DNA of 64,000 bases from Pempheris klunzingeri. Lineage: Eukaryota; Chordata; Actinopteri; Acropomatiformes; Pempheridae. The DNA lies in assembly GCF_042242105.1 (NCBI RefSeq), contig NC_092023.1, positions 12,539,933-12,603,932 of the forward strand, read 5' to 3'. Within the stretch, counting starts at the first letter, position 1; each line of letters opens with the position of its first letter. A model generated the notes under the pieces. It ran no database searches. It was not told the DNA's origin and saw nothing but the letters and a program-made list of their open reading frames with translations. The position numbers and the translations under genes were made by a program. This document shows, one piece after another, positions 1 through 13,700 of the stretch.

Positions 1-369
1 TGGCTGTTGTGCCTTTCTGGCACTTTACTGCTCTCTCATATGTGGGAGGCCACACCCAGCCAAAACTTACACAAACCAGGAGAATCGGCTGGAAATCCTA
101 ATTCACACCAACTGAAAAGCCTGGTGCAGAAAACCAGACTTTGACTCATCTGAGTGTTCAATGGACTCCTATAGTTCTTTTTTTTCACATTACATTGGTC
201 CCACTGTAACACTCATCAAGTTTTAATCTGACCTGAAATTAATGCTGTATTATCTGTTTTCATAGTCACACTTTAAACAGCATCTGAGCAGTTTTAGCTC
301 TTTCCGCAACGCACTTCAGAGTCAACAGTATAGTTACATAAACGAGGCGTTAAGGGGTTCACATCTCAC

Positions 370-3300
370 CGAAAGCTTGTCCACATCTCCCTTGAGCACA
401 CGCTCCAGGTACAGCTGCTTGAGCTCCCTCTCCAGCCGAGACGGCAGGCCTGGGTACATGGTGGATCCTCCTGATAACACGATGTGTTTGTAGAACTCGG
501 GCCTGATGACGTGAAGACACAAAGAAGGTGAGAACAGAAAGAGACCCAGCAAGGCCCAGCAGGGAGAGAAGAAGCATCTTAAAACCACAAGATCCTCCCA
601 GACAGACATATTTACGTATATAGAAGTCTACAAATGCTGAAAATGTACTTTCCAAACATTGTACATTTAAGTCCCTTTGTGACTTAAGGTGAATCCTACA
701 ACGTAGATCATTCAACTCATATACATATTAGGCTTCTAATGGTACGTTTTCTTGGATATTTCCACTTTTTTACACGACGAAAGATCAATTTTCATACTTT
801 CCATACAGAAATCTGCTGTGCAAGAAATATTTAGTTTGATGTCTCGAACCATCTCTTCCGTCATTGGGAGCTCTGCAGGGTCGATGCCACCACTTTGCAT
901 ATCTGTGTGTGTGTGTGTGCTTGTTGATGAATAAATGTGTGCTAGAGCAGAAACACCCTCACTCACTCTCAGTAAAGTACAGTGACTATTCTGCCTCTGT
1001 CTTCATCGACAGTGGAGTGTATCTGTGCACTTTAGCTGGCCTCACCTGGTGTCTATATCGGCTGCTTGGATGGTGTTGAAGAGCAGCTCGGCCACTCCGA
1101 CGCCCTCCACGTTGATGAGGTGGGGCTGGAACAGTGCCTCAGGGGCCTCAAACCGCTCTCCTCCCACCTTGATCACACGACCATCTGGCAGCTGGAGACG
1201 TGTGGGAGGAATGAGATGAAAGGAAAAGGAAAAAAGAAAGCATGACACCACTGAAGAGGTAGGATTTAATGTATGACTCAACAGAGAGTCATAAATGTTG
1301 AATGTACGAATCAAGAATGATGATGTTCAAAGGTTGCAAAGGTTGTTTGTGATGTATGAAAGGAAGTTTAAACCTCTCAATAAACCGCTTTAAAAGAAAT
1401 ATTTATGTGTGCCAAATGCAGTTTGAAAATGAAGCCCGACAAGACTCAGATGATATTGAAGAGCAGGTTAAAGCAAAGAGAGTGCAGGCTCCAAACTGAG
1501 CAGAGTGAATGTGTGTGTGACTATAAAAAGGCTTCATTCAGCCGAGGGCAGTGGGAGGAAGCGGAGCCCAGCCACCGCCGCAAAGTGGCTACACAGGAAA
1601 TGATGTAACACACAGTTCAGGGCCCTTCGGCCACAGTCACATTGCCCTCCTTGTTTCGGCACACTCATGCACACAAAACCATACTTACACATACATGTTC
1701 ACACACCTACACACACACTGTCGCCTACACTAACCCAAACACTCATGGTCAGTGAGCTCTGAGACACAACATGTGCTCGGTAAGGCGTGCAGTAACACAG
1801 ACTTCAGGACCTGCGTTTAGATTCTGTGGTTTCCTCTGCAGGGAAAAGGGCCTTGGAAAGAAAAGCAAGCCTGGTGGAGGAGCACTGCACCCCCATATGT
1901 TTGACTCCCTGAGAAAACAGTTAGTCAGCATCACTGCCCTGTCCTGAAGCAGCCGACAGAGCCAACAACACGCGTGTGGTAGTCTACTTAGCTCAGTGCA
2001 GAGACAGATTTAGTTACCCCAGTCTTTTTGACTACTGCAAAATACTGCCACTTCTGAATAATAAATCCTTTGGGAGGGATTCTTTCAGTAAGTCTAAATT
2101 AAAACAGAAATTTTAAACTAGTGTGCATAAAAAGAACTCATTTTACATAATAAAAGTAAACAAAACCAAAGTGGGAATCCTTCCCAGGGGACAGAAATAA
2201 CTACCTGCTTTACGTAAATATAGCCACCCTAAAACAACAGCCGCTTAATGTGTAGCAAAATATTGACGAGTAAATTCAATGTTTTTAGCAGTTATTGCAC
2301 ATTTCTATCCCATTAACGAGAACATTCTTTGTCCTCTTTATCCTTATATTCAGTCTAACTGTGTCCTGACTGGTTCTCTTGAGCTTGTGTCTCTTATCTA
2401 GTTCATGCCTCCAATTCTTTAATAGGAGGTGTTCTTTTTTTAATTATGGTTTCATGGGCTACTTATTAGATCAAGAATAAGAAACTTGGGGACAGTGAGA
2501 TGAGATTGCATACATCTACGAATGTTGGGCCACTATGACTGTCCAAAGGGACACATACTGGAGTTTTGGGGTCTTTATTTAAATGTCTGTGCAAGTTATT
2601 ATTGTACCTCTTTTTTATGCCATTTCTGCTTTTCCCCCAACGGAGTGAATAATGCACACAATGTCCATGTGAGGGCAGCATCTCGTTATAAAGGCAGGCT
2701 TCATGCTGGATACTGTATTTGCACTCACAATGAAAGGACAACAACTAACACCAGGTTACATAATGAGCTCAACCGCTGTTACACAGCTCTGTAAGATGAC
2801 TGTCAAACTGGTACGAAAAGCCACATCAGTGATTTCCTCCGTTATTAGTATGAACAGAGTGACTGTCCCACCAACCTGCGCACTGATGCACTACATGTGG
2901 CTCATTTCAGTTTCTAGTAAAATAATGTTATATTTAAACCTACTTGCGTGTATAAGTCTATGCACATTCATCAGTGTCTTGCTATGTTGAAAAACGTGCG
3001 AATATCTACCGTGTACGATTCCACCAGCACGGTGGTTTCCAGCGCCAGCTTCTGCTCCTGCTCGATGTTGTAGCCAACGTAGCACAGCTTCTCCTTCATC
3101 ATGCGCACCGTCTCAAAGTCTGCAGAGTGGTTGAAGGCGTAACCCCTCAACAACAACAACTGTTAACAGAGTGGGAGAAAGAGAAGATGGCGACGGAGGG
3201 TCAGAAAACATTATTCCTTTGAGTTACTCATTGAGATCCTTTACTATGTTTATTAAAATAAGAACTATTGGAGCTGTATCTTTTTTTTAAAATTAAGACC

Positions 3301-6300
3301 CCATTGTTTCCTTTTACAAAATGATGCCAGTTTCCCCTTCCTAAAGCGCAAAAAGATCAAACAATTATGGAAAATGATAACACATTTGTACAGGATATGC
3401 TCTATTGATTAGCTAGCTCATTTGCACTGTTAGTTTCTGTTGTGTTCTTTGTTCCTCTGCCATAACTGACTGGATACCTTGATGAGGTAGCGGGTGATGT
3501 CCCTGCCGGCAATGTCCAGGCGTCTTGTCAGGTGGGGCAGGCTGAAACCCTCATACACTGGACAGATGTGTGTCACACCGTCACCGGAGTCCACCACCAC
3601 GCCGGTCAGAAGGCCTAAAACACACACAGACAGACACACAAACACAATAGTTAATAATCTACCTTTCTACCGAGCTAGGTGTGTTTTATCCCGTGTGTGC
3701 TTTAGGACACTGATAGTTAGCCTCTTTGGCGGGGTGAACACACCAAAATCTGGAAAGATAACACATCTAATTTCACAATTAGCTGCTAATAATTTCTCGC
3801 TAGTTCGGAGACAAAATGGTATAAATGTAGTCTCATGCAGGGCTGTAAATGCAAATAGTTCACCTGCCCTGCTTGAAGCACCACACAGGTGGGCTTTAAC
3901 AAATCAGAACAATACGTACAATGTCAGGATATCATGTCTGTAACTGTAAAATTGTAAAGTGACTTTCATGCGACTGTCTAGGCTTTCTGTCTATAAAGAA
4001 TACCGTATCTGGTATGGAAGCAGCCCCATAAAACAAAACGTAGCACAAGTTGTTTGACAAAGGTGTGGTAGTTAAATACCAGCACACAAGAGTATTTTAA
4101 CAATTAAAATGACTAGGCTTCTGTGTCTGAGCTACTGAGAGACTTAGCAGTTATAACACAGACGTAATGCTGGTATCAGGGTGAATCCAATTTGTGGGTG
4201 AGAGGATACTTGCAGCACAAGTATCCATGTGTGTCCTCTCACCTTGGGCATACAGTGTCAGCACAGCTTGAATAGCAATGTAGACTCCCGTAAACTGGTA
4301 GGTCTCAAACATCACCTGCAAGAGAAGCCAGAAGACATCAGACATCTGATAGGAAATCATCTCTGTAGAAAAGGCACTTAAAGAAACACCTTAAAATACA
4401 TTTAAGGTGGTGGCTGTTAGCTGCTGGCTCCAAAACTCCCCATAATATATTTTTTCCCTCACAACATTAGGGCCTCAACAGCTGACTATGTTTCTTCTAA
4501 TGTACATAATGGTGGCAGTTTGAATTTTTTGCTCCATTAAGAGGATATTAATGCTTAGAAAGCAATAAATGTCGACATACCTCAATGATTTTTTCGCGGT
4601 TCTTGGTGGGGTTCATGGGTGGCTCGGTCAGTAGGATCTTGCAGTTGCGGGAGTCGATGTTGAGCTTCTCTGGGCCGAAGGTGTAGTCCCACAGGTGCTT
4701 CATGTCATCCCAGTTCCTGACAATGCCGTTCTCCATGGGGTAGTTGACCTCCAGCATGGAGCGCAGCTCGCTGGCCTCGTCCCCCACCATCAAGTCCTGG
4801 AGGGAGAGGTCAAAGGTCAACACTGATAAATATTTAGAAGCTCAGCAGTGTAGCTCTTCACTTCTGAAATTCAGCTCAGATCGTTCAGAGTCACTGGGAG
4901 TAGGGATGAGCAGAGCATTGTTTTAGGCAACATAATCAGCTATTTCAACTTGCCCCCTCGGCCTGCTGGTCTCATAAAATCAGTCAAACTGGATCAGCAA
5001 GCTTTCACTCGCCTTGAGACAAGTCATCTGTTAGATAACAGATGCATTCATGTCCTCACCCAAAGTAGCTTTTTGCTTTAAAATTTAATCTCCCAGCATG
5101 CACAACAAGCCGTTATTTACCATGCATTTATACGTTTAAACACTTCTGCCTCTCTCTAGCTACAATAAACCACTTGTTTTAGCACCATTCAACTAGCTGC
5201 ATGCAAGGCAGCCTGGCAATGTAAACAATCGCTGGGTTAGAGCTCAGTGTTAGCCACACAGTCAAGCATCTCACGTTCCATTTGGAGACATCAAAAGCCT
5301 ACTGAAGGCAGCCATTTTATGGGTTCATCCTGTGTGCTTTGGCATTAACAAAGTACCAGTCACAGGCATTGCCTCCATGTGGTCTCAATAAAAAAAAAGT
5401 AAAAAGGAAAAACAGAAAAACAGATGTGCTTCCGTCTTTCCAACTTTCAGCTGTCTGCCATGCATGCTCGAGTTTGGACACTTCCTCTGCACTTGTAAAG
5501 GTGAAAAATGCACAGGTACTAAGGTGAATGCTCAGAAGTGGACATGCCTTCATAAAATCTGTTCGTAGAGTCATTGCTGTCGGGTGAATAGATTTGTGAC
5601 GCATATAGACACTCAATATTTATAATTTGGCACCAAGCATTCTAGCTGCAGCCAGCACTTTAAGTTCTTTTTAACTGAAAACTGTTGTGATAATTTCAGT
5701 CCTTAAATAGCAGCAGGCTTGAGGGGTGACAGTATAGCTGTCAGGATGCACCCACAGATCAGAGACTCTGAAAATGGAATCGGGCCAAAACCTCTTTTAG
5801 CACTCCATCAATAACAGCTGGCCTATGATTCATCACAGCCATTTCTGCAACACTTTCAGCCTGCAGAGGAGTGCATTAAGGTCTGTACAACTATCTGACT
5901 CTCTGCCACTCATCAGGCCAACAACACTCAAAGTCACTGCCAAAAAACAGCCAACTAGTTGGGATGTAGAATAATGGAATTATTGTGTGAGTAAAAAAAA
6001 AAGATGGAAGAAAACAAACGAAGAAAACACACTGGACAAATAAATAAAAACATTTAAAAAAGCTTAATTTTTGGTTGACATCAAAACATGACACAACTCT
6101 CCCGAGCAGGCAAGAACAGGAGGCACACACCAACCTGAACTTACCATCTTCTGGGCATTCTACTTCATCAGGGGGGGGGGACAAAACATGAAGAGGAAAA
6201 GGAAGGCAGATATATATATATAGATAAACCAAAGATGAATAAATAAAAAGGGAAAGAACAGGAGAAGCATAGAGATAGGCTTTGTACTAAAATAATGGAA

Positions 6301-9300
6301 ACCTGTAAGAAATGTATACCTCTGCTGCCTTACCACCAAATCTTTACCAAAATTACAGTATCTATTCAAAAGATTTCACATTTGCAGGGATGCACTGGAG
6401 ATACTATTGTATCATCTTGTGTGCAAAAGGAGGATGTCTAACACAAGATATTAGAGGCTGTGGTTAGAGGATTGATTTCAGAACTGAATTGGGCTGCTAT
6501 AAAATTATAACAGATCCTTTGGGGCGAAATAATACGGCCTCTGGCTTTGATTTGACACTAACTTTGCTCTGTTATGTGTGCTTTCATATCCTGCTTTTTC
6601 ACTTGTTTCCAGTGTTAAACCACTGATGTCCTGACCAGGTTCACCCATGATGTCGGAACTCTCTCGTCAAATGAAACGATGGTATCAGGAAAATTTGGTG
6701 AAACAGTTCTTACCTTGATCTCAATGTTTCCGACTTTGGCTGTCGAGCGAATGATGGGCCTCCCAACAAGTGCGGGGAAGATGTGCTCTGGGAAGTTGGA
6801 GCCTGCATAGCCACACTTGACAAACTAAAATAGAGAGACAAGACAAACCAGAGCAGAGGGGAAGTGATGAGGAAATGCATTTCAGTACCAATGAGATAAG
6901 CTGTGCAGTACAGAGAGACGTCTCCTACTGATAACACTGGACTTAATTAGCATTTAGACCGAAATTTAAAAAAAAAAAAAAGGTAACCAACGATGGTACA
7001 GCACCTGAACCTCCATGTGTGTGTGCGAGTATTTGTGGCCAGCACCTACTTTCAGCAAAATGGTAGAAGACCTTAAAAACCTTTAATGTTTTGAGGTTGC
7101 TCTACAGCTTTTAACAACAGAAATATACAATTGGGTGGTTTCATCTTATACAGTCTTGAAATGGTTGAGGATATTTTTGGTGAGTTTATCATTACCTCAA
7201 ATCTTGAAAATATTTAAAAATACCCACAGTAATAAGATATATCAATATGAAAATAATAACAATACAGCTACTATCACCAATAATAATGTGGCAAAAGTAT
7301 TTTCTAACAAACTGTCATTAGTACTGTGACATAAAGGCCAAGCAGGTCAAGACACTTACAGCTCAGTTACAGAAGTTCAGAGAATTGAACCACTGAACTG
7401 TAAGACTGCAGGAAAAGATAGGATCTAAAGTGACTAAAGATACTCTTCTCTCAGATTAAAATGCTGATATCCTGTCAACATTTTGCTCAGCTCTAATTAA
7501 CACATTTCTTGCATATTAGATTCTTCAACAAACAACATAGAAATTAATGGCTGTTTTTCAAACTACCACTACCACTGTGTAGATTCAAAGATGATCCAGC
7601 AAGCAGTGTTTAACTAATTTAAGTTAATTTTGCACACACTCACTACTGCTCTGCCCCCACACAGGAATTTAGTTGAAGATTGTAAGAATGACAGATAAGG
7701 AAAACTAATTCTGTCTGGCAGCACGGTGGTTAGCACTGTTGCCTCACAGCAAGGAGGTTCCGGGTTCCTGTGTGAAGTTTGCATGTTCTCCCCCTGCTTG
7801 CGTGGGTTTTCTCCAGGTGCTCTGGCTTCCTCCCACAGTCCAAAGACATGCAGGTTAGATGACTCTAAATTGCCCGTAGGTGTGAGTGTGAATGCTTGTC
7901 TCTGTGATTGGCTGGCGACCAGTCCAGGGTGTACCCTGCATCTCGGTTCCAGCCGCCACGCCAACCCCCTCCCTCCCTTCAACCCTGAAGGATAAGCGGT
8001 ATAGACAATGGATGGATGGATGATTCTGTCTGTAAATGTTATTCAAATCAATCATCTGACTGAACCAGTTCACCTGCCGTGTCGATTCTCAGTGGAAGAA
8101 TCTTTAGTGAAATTTACCCATACAAGGCAAAGTTCAGCAGCCAGATTTTACAGTGTACTATGATGTGAAACACCGTTTCTCAGGGCTCTGAAACGTGTTG
8201 GTGACATATGCGTCTGTGGTTCATAGATTCATCTCACTTCCTCTTGACTTCTCAGTTCAACCCTGACACTGAGCTTTTTTTTCTGGCTTAGCACAAAGCT
8301 CTTAAAAAAGACTCATCTCAAAAAAGCCTTATTAGTCAGTAACATGCTGAGCAGACATCCTCTTTGACTGCTGACACGCTGGAGAAAGGAAGTCTCTACG
8401 ATACAAAAGAGGCTGTGTTAGCTGTGTGCAATGAGTAACTCTTGAATATAAGAACACATCAGAAAAGTGTTTGTTATTTGCCAGATGGGGTAGAAACTGC
8501 TCTTTTTGACCACAAACCACAGCAGCATTAAAAAAAAACCCAAAGTTGCCAGCCCAATGAACTCTTAAACCAGTCAGCTATGTTGTGACTGAATGACCAC
8601 CAAAATGTTTCCTTAATGGTGCAGGAGTGACCAACACTGAGCTGGTGACCGCTGCATCATGCCAATAACGACTTATTTCGTAATACTTCTCACACAAATG
8701 TACATTTCCTAAAGTACCAGTGAAACGCCATAATATATCTCGTAAAGATGTGTAAAATCAAGGATGATTAAGGACAATTGCATGAATAAAAAATGCATGT
8801 GGAGAGGTCTTTCCAAAGCCCAAAGCCCAAAGTTACTAACCACTGCTTAAGACATTTCTATCCGGGCAGTCGGTGCTAGCTGCTGTAACGTTACAGGAAA
8901 ACATAAAATGTGGTTCCTCTATTAACCTGACATGGCCTAGCTAACGTTACACCTGGCACAGCGTAAGACTTACGGTAGTTAAATTAATAGTTACTTAAGA
9001 CAAATATACATCAGTAATAATGAATCTGCAAATTCTGCATCGTTTGCAAAACAAATCACTGAAATGACCGACGCAGCTGCCACAGTAACCCAGACAGCCA
9101 GCTGTTAAATGCTAGTAGGTTAGCTTGTTAGCTCCCTTAGCTTAGTACCCGATGGTAGCAAAGGAGCAGCTAGCTAGTCGTCTGCCCTAATTAGCCTCAT
9201 AGCCACCCCTGTGTATTCACCTTTTATCCTGACAATTACACCTACTCTACGTGCTGTTTCCGTGTCGGGTCTGGATGAATGAAAATTAGCAGGCTAACAG

Positions 9301-9489
9301 GGCTGGCTGGCTACCCACCCAGTTAACGCTAGCTAGCTAGTTTGGACGCCGACAGCTCCACTTCCTGTTTCAGCAAATCGCTCGACATAACGGCTCGGTG
9401 CAGATAAAGCAAGCCACGGATTAATATTGTGTCAAACCTACCCCGGTCCCATTGTCACAGACCACCACTTTCCTTCCCTGGCTGTCCAT
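370..9489 (-). CDS. actr2: actr2, actin-related protein 2 (Arp2), last exon outside window
   Basis: Arp2 is an ATP-binding actin-fold subunit of the Arp2/3 complex, which nucleates branched actin filaments in the cytoplasm. Coding exons in transcript order: 9489-9442, 6824-6714, (optional 6159-6145), 4796-4581, 4315-4243, 3614-3478, 3159-3010, 1191-1046, 502-370. Without the optional exon they sum to 1014 nt, exactly 338 codons, with matching phases and GT-AG ends throughout. The protein starts [16 protein letters not shown] and carries the actin nucleotide loops ([23 protein letters not shown] at the start of the 3614-3478 exon; [19 protein letters not shown] in the last visible exon). The roughly 56 C-terminal residues expected for a 394-residue Arp2 (starting KFKIRIEDPP) must lie left of position 370, after the donor at 369. 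The start is the only ATG in frame with the conserved N-terminus. The gene lies downstream of aftph on the same strand. Fish may carry a and b copies; I cannot tell which this is. Confidence 0.97.
6145..6159 (-). CDS. actr2: actr2 optional 15-nt microexon
   Basis: A 15-nt segment reading AATGCCCAGAAGATG on the minus strand (N-A-Q-K-M) is flanked by a C-run and acceptor ...GATGAAGTAG and by a strong donor GTAAGT. It lies between two phase-0 exons, so inclusion adds five residues without changing frame, after GNIEIK and before DLMVGDEAS. Vertebrate ACTR2 is known to have 394- and 399-residue isoforms differing by five residues; position and length fit that. The acceptor is NAGNAG-like (AAGTAG): use of the upstream AG would add an in-frame TAG. 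That it is spliced in vivo is inference. Confidence 0.72.
7718..8022 (+). mobile_element. tRNA-derived SINE with ATGG tail (copy 1), in actr2 intron 1
   Basis: A 305-bp element begins gcagcacggtggttagcact, has a tRNA-like B-box region (ggttccgggttcctg), the body motif attggctggcgaccagtcca, and ends gcggtatagacaatgg followed by ATGG repeats. It is bounded by a perfect 10-bp direct repeat, ATTCTGTCTG, at 7708-7717 and 8023-8032, read as the target-site duplication. It matches copy 2 at 45093-45455 over most of its length, but is shorter in the middle and near the 3' end. Confidence 0.85.
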
Positions 9490-9640
9490 TATGTAAAAGC
9501 CCAGTTGCCGCTGAACCTCCCTCAACTTTCTTCGGCAAGCCGGAAGGAAGACACACCAACCCGGCCGAGAGCAGGAAGGGAAGGGTGCTCATCCGGTGTG
9601 AGCTCAGATGACAGTCACTCCCTCCAAAACACACCTACTG
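9490..9640 (-). promoter_or_regulatory. actr2: actr2 5' UTR / promoter-proximal region
   Basis: Sequence directly upstream of the actr2 ATG is GC-richer than its surroundings and holds an ETS-type core (CCGGAAG at about 9540-9546), typical of TATA-less housekeeping promoters. No TATA box is evident. The transcription start cannot be fixed from sequence alone. Confidence 0.35.
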
Positions 9641-10757
9641 AGTGCTTAACGGATAAGTGATGATACTTTAATTATAATATCACTATAAATATCTAAAATT
9701 ATGATAAAGTTACACATATTATTTACAGCATTATTGGGAAAACACTGGAGAGATAATCATGCAAAGCATGTTTGTGTCAATTTGAATTTAGGGGTAGGCC
9801 AATCATGATGAAAAAGATCTATGGAATAAAATTGGTCATAAGGGAACATTGTCTCCAGATGCAACATGCAGACTAAAGATAATTAGTTTTTAAACAGGAT
9901 AAGATTGGTGAAATTATAAAAGCTAAAACCTTGAGATCAACAGGTTCAGCCACTGATCAGTAACTGCACAGATTTACACAGATGTGTGTTGTTGCTGGTA
10001 CAGTGTAATCAAGATGTAAAGGATGAAAAACATGACAACTTGAATAATAAATGTGAGACATTCTGAAGCAGTTTCAGTTGTTTTATTTCCCACTGTCTCT
10101 TGCAGAGCTTTAAATCAGACAACTCAAATTACTCTCACTTGGGTTGTGGGACAATATTGTGGAGGAAAAAAAGGAAGGTTAGAACTGGAGCCAAACAACC
10201 AGCTTCATTGGCTGATTGTCTACAACCACGAGATAAAAAGAGAAGAAATCCAAACTTTTTAAAACTTCCATGGAAGGAATCTTCATCTTCATGAAAGATC
10301 CAGAACATACATTTTTTCTTATGTTATGTTAAAACGACAACAACTATGGTAGTTTCACATCAAAACAACATGACATGTTTTATGACAAAATAAATACATA
10401 AAACATAATTAAACTGCCTCTTAAGTGAATAAATGTATGTGTGTTTGTGTGTCGGTCAGTTTGAACCAAAATAAACCACAACACTCGATTTGAAGAGCAG
10501 TAATGATTAGTACTTAGTATGAAATTAAAACTGCAGACCTGCGTCTTTGCACTATGCAGATTATTGCGCATTAAAATGAATACACAAGCTGATATATATT
10601 CTGCTCCTACTGACATCGTGCATCACTATTTAGGCTGAATATAACCAGCAGGTGGAGCATTTTGAGTCCACAATGCCTCCTTGTAACCCTTCACACCTGT
10701 GAAGTATTTGGATCCTGCGTTAAATGCGATAGGTTAGATGTGCGCAGTGATCACACA
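9641..10757. other. Intergenic: aftph 3' flank to actr2 5' flank
   Basis: AT-rich sequence without a convincing coding exon on either strand. It should contain the aftph 3' UTR (minus strand). A minus-strand AATAAA lies at 10082-10087 and could end it, but this is not proven. Short ORFs here have no recognisable domain. Confidence 0.5.
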
Positions 10758-13700
10758 TCACTGTAATTTTGGGGCACAGCATTCTGTGGGTGTGAGGATG
10801 CTCGGGAACATGAGGACCTTGGCCTGCATGAAAGACAGGTTAGGCAGCTCAGAGATCACCCTGCCGGCCTCTGCACTCAGCTCCTCATCCTGCTGAGGTT
10901 TCCTGATGAAGAGCACACACACAAATAGAGTGAGCATTTAAAGGGGGAACAAGGAGATGCCTCAGTTTACTTCAGCAGACGCTTGATTTTGATTACTTTC
11001 CAATACAACAACTGAGCCGACCTGACTGAAGTGCTGGTTTTCTCTGCAGTGGACATCAGGCGATTCAAAGTGTCCTCCATGTGGCTGCCGTTAGTCCTGG
11101 TTTCCAGTTTGCAGGTGGTCAGCTCATACAGCTCACGGTCAACTCCTTTACATGTCGGTGTGTATGACAAACACACATCAAACACGTTATAAAAGGGACA
11201 AAGCCCCCGATGAGTGTCAAGAGGACTTGGACACCCACGTCATGAGCTATATTTAGCAACACTCTATTAGTAGTATTATGGTGGAGTTTTAGCTGCTTCT
11301 TACAACATAAACCTCATTAATGACAATAAAAATCTACATTTTCACATTTTCACATGCCGACCTGGTGGAGGGCTGTTGCTACGGCTGCTTGTGCTGCTGC
11401 TGCAGGATCTGCTCTCCTCCTCAGGACCAAAGTAATCCAGGTTGAGAGCAGAGCAGCCTGTGCTAACAAGGGGAGACACTGGCTGAGGACGGTTGTGGAG
11501 TCAGCATGTTTTCTTATTCATAAAAGGAGAAAGAGCATCGTCTTTTGTCTGATGTTTTCTCCTTTTACAGACACAGCAGCAAGACTGAGGGAGGGACAAG
11601 ACACGGCAAACAAGGCTCAACGGAGAAATGCAAAGCTGTTGTCATCCAACTTCTTTTTTATACACATTCAGAGGCCCCTTAACCATGAAATATCCAATCC
11701 TCCAGCCAGCATGAGGAAACGATCTACACATCATGGACAGGTGGTTCAAACAGCCTCAGTACGTTGTTGTTAGCTGCAGTCAGTTCTTAAAAGGGACTTC
11801 CTCCTTGATTATATGCAAAAATATAAGACACTTGAGATTGATTTTGTTGTTAAAGTTGAATACGATGTTAGAATACTTTATATATTTCACTTTCAATTAT
11901 CTAGCAGTTCCTCGTCATAATGAACAAATGCTGTCCCAAGATACAGCACCAAAGGTTGGTGTAAACAGTTTTACATCCTTTGTCAGTGAGCTGTGCAGTT
12001 GTTTGAATAGTCCAGCTTTGCATTTAGTCACAGAGAAAAGTGACAAAGCCTCAAACAAGAGAGAAAAGCTGAGGGAAGAAAGCATGAAACCAAGCATAAA
12101 GGGTCAACTGATTTATTTCAGTACTTACAAGGATTTTCTACAAGTCCTTATTGCAGTGCATTAAATCAGGATTTGAGCAGTAAACTAAAGGTCCAAAGAG
12201 AATTTAGGGAAAAAAAAAGAACTTTTTAGAAAACAAATGCTGGCATAAAGGCACAACTCATTATGAGATAGTGTAACCAGGGTTACAGAAATGTTTGTGA
12301 AAGTGGATTTCAGGTATGTTTTTTTGGACATATACACTCCTCTGTCCTATTTAGCATGCTCATACAGTATATGCATCAGTGCACAGGGAGTAAAACAAGA
12401 AAAACAATAAAAGCAGCAGTAATCACGTCTGCAGCCTTACGTTTGGCTCTGTCAAAAAATGTTTCTCCTGTTTTAATTATGAATTCATGTCTGAGATGTA
12501 TTATTTCTTTATTTTATGGGCATAATCCCCCAAACATGTTAACCTAATAAATCAATAAATAATAAATCAAACCCCCAGAGACAGATTAATATAACAAGCC
12601 ATATAAAAGAAAACAAATAAATATAACAGTAACTTTAAATACATGAAGTGCATATCCTTTAGTATTATTCGTTCCTACCATAAATACAGTAAATGTGTTT
12701 TGACCTGTTTGCTGCACTCTGCTCCCCCTCACAGAGAATACACTGCCCTCTGCTGGGCATTGTGTACTATTACAACACTGTTCTGTCAGTGCTAAGTATT
12801 TACTGACTGAAGGTGTCTGATCACTCAACTTTTGTCTAGTTTGGATTGTTCGTGTGAATAGTTTAAAAAACCTAAGTTAAGGACTAAACATAAATGATCT
12901 CGCCGAAAGCGAATCCAGAATGGTGCTTCTGTTGAATCACTTACAATACTGGTTGAGTTACTGAAGCAGGTTTATCACCTGCTCATCTCTGCCCAATAAC
13001 AATGAACGTGTCAGCTTGCATACAAACCAGAGTTAAAATCACTCATGTCAGCATGCTGATGAATCAACAGTGGAGCCGACAGTCAGGCACAGTTCCTATA
13101 GTCAATAGCAAAAAGTTACTTTTAGAGGACTAATGTCTTATTAATGCTTTTTTCTTGTATTCCTTCTTTAGTGATTGTTTGATTTGTTAGATCTACTTAG
13201 GCTCCTGGCCCTTCATCATTAACTGACAAATCCATACATGAAGCTTTATCACCTCCACAAATTATATTTAATTTACCAAAGAACCCATTCCAAATGCGTT
13301 AATGTCACTCATGATTGTAATCATCCTTTTAGGAATTCAAGTTTTAAGATGAACTAGAAACAAATCCTCTCTGTGCAAATGCTGATCTACTACTGAACTG
13401 AATATACTAAACACAGCTGTACTAAATCTGATTGTTATCAAATCAAATTAGTACATTTTTCCTGAGCGGAGAATGACTGATTATCTGTGTTATTTTCTCT
13501 TAAAAATGACTTTTTTGATTTTTGAAAAAAAGTGTCTAGCATAACTGAGGGGCTCATGAAACTCTTGGCAAGCAGATATGAACAAATAACAGTTTCCATT
13601 AAAATGTTAAGACACTTTAATGTCATATAAAGCCAAAAATGTGATGATGCTGTCAGATTTACAGGCAAAGTCTGATGGTACACTGACTTGTAATAGGGAG

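Noticed and set aside
3494-3943. 149-codon plus-strand open frame
   Set aside because: It lies antisense to actr2 exon 3478-3614 and continues into intron. No domain or splice support.
11354-12164. Plus-strand frames of 139 and 143 codons
   Set aside because: Antisense to aftph exon 11362-11457 and intronic sequence; no domain.
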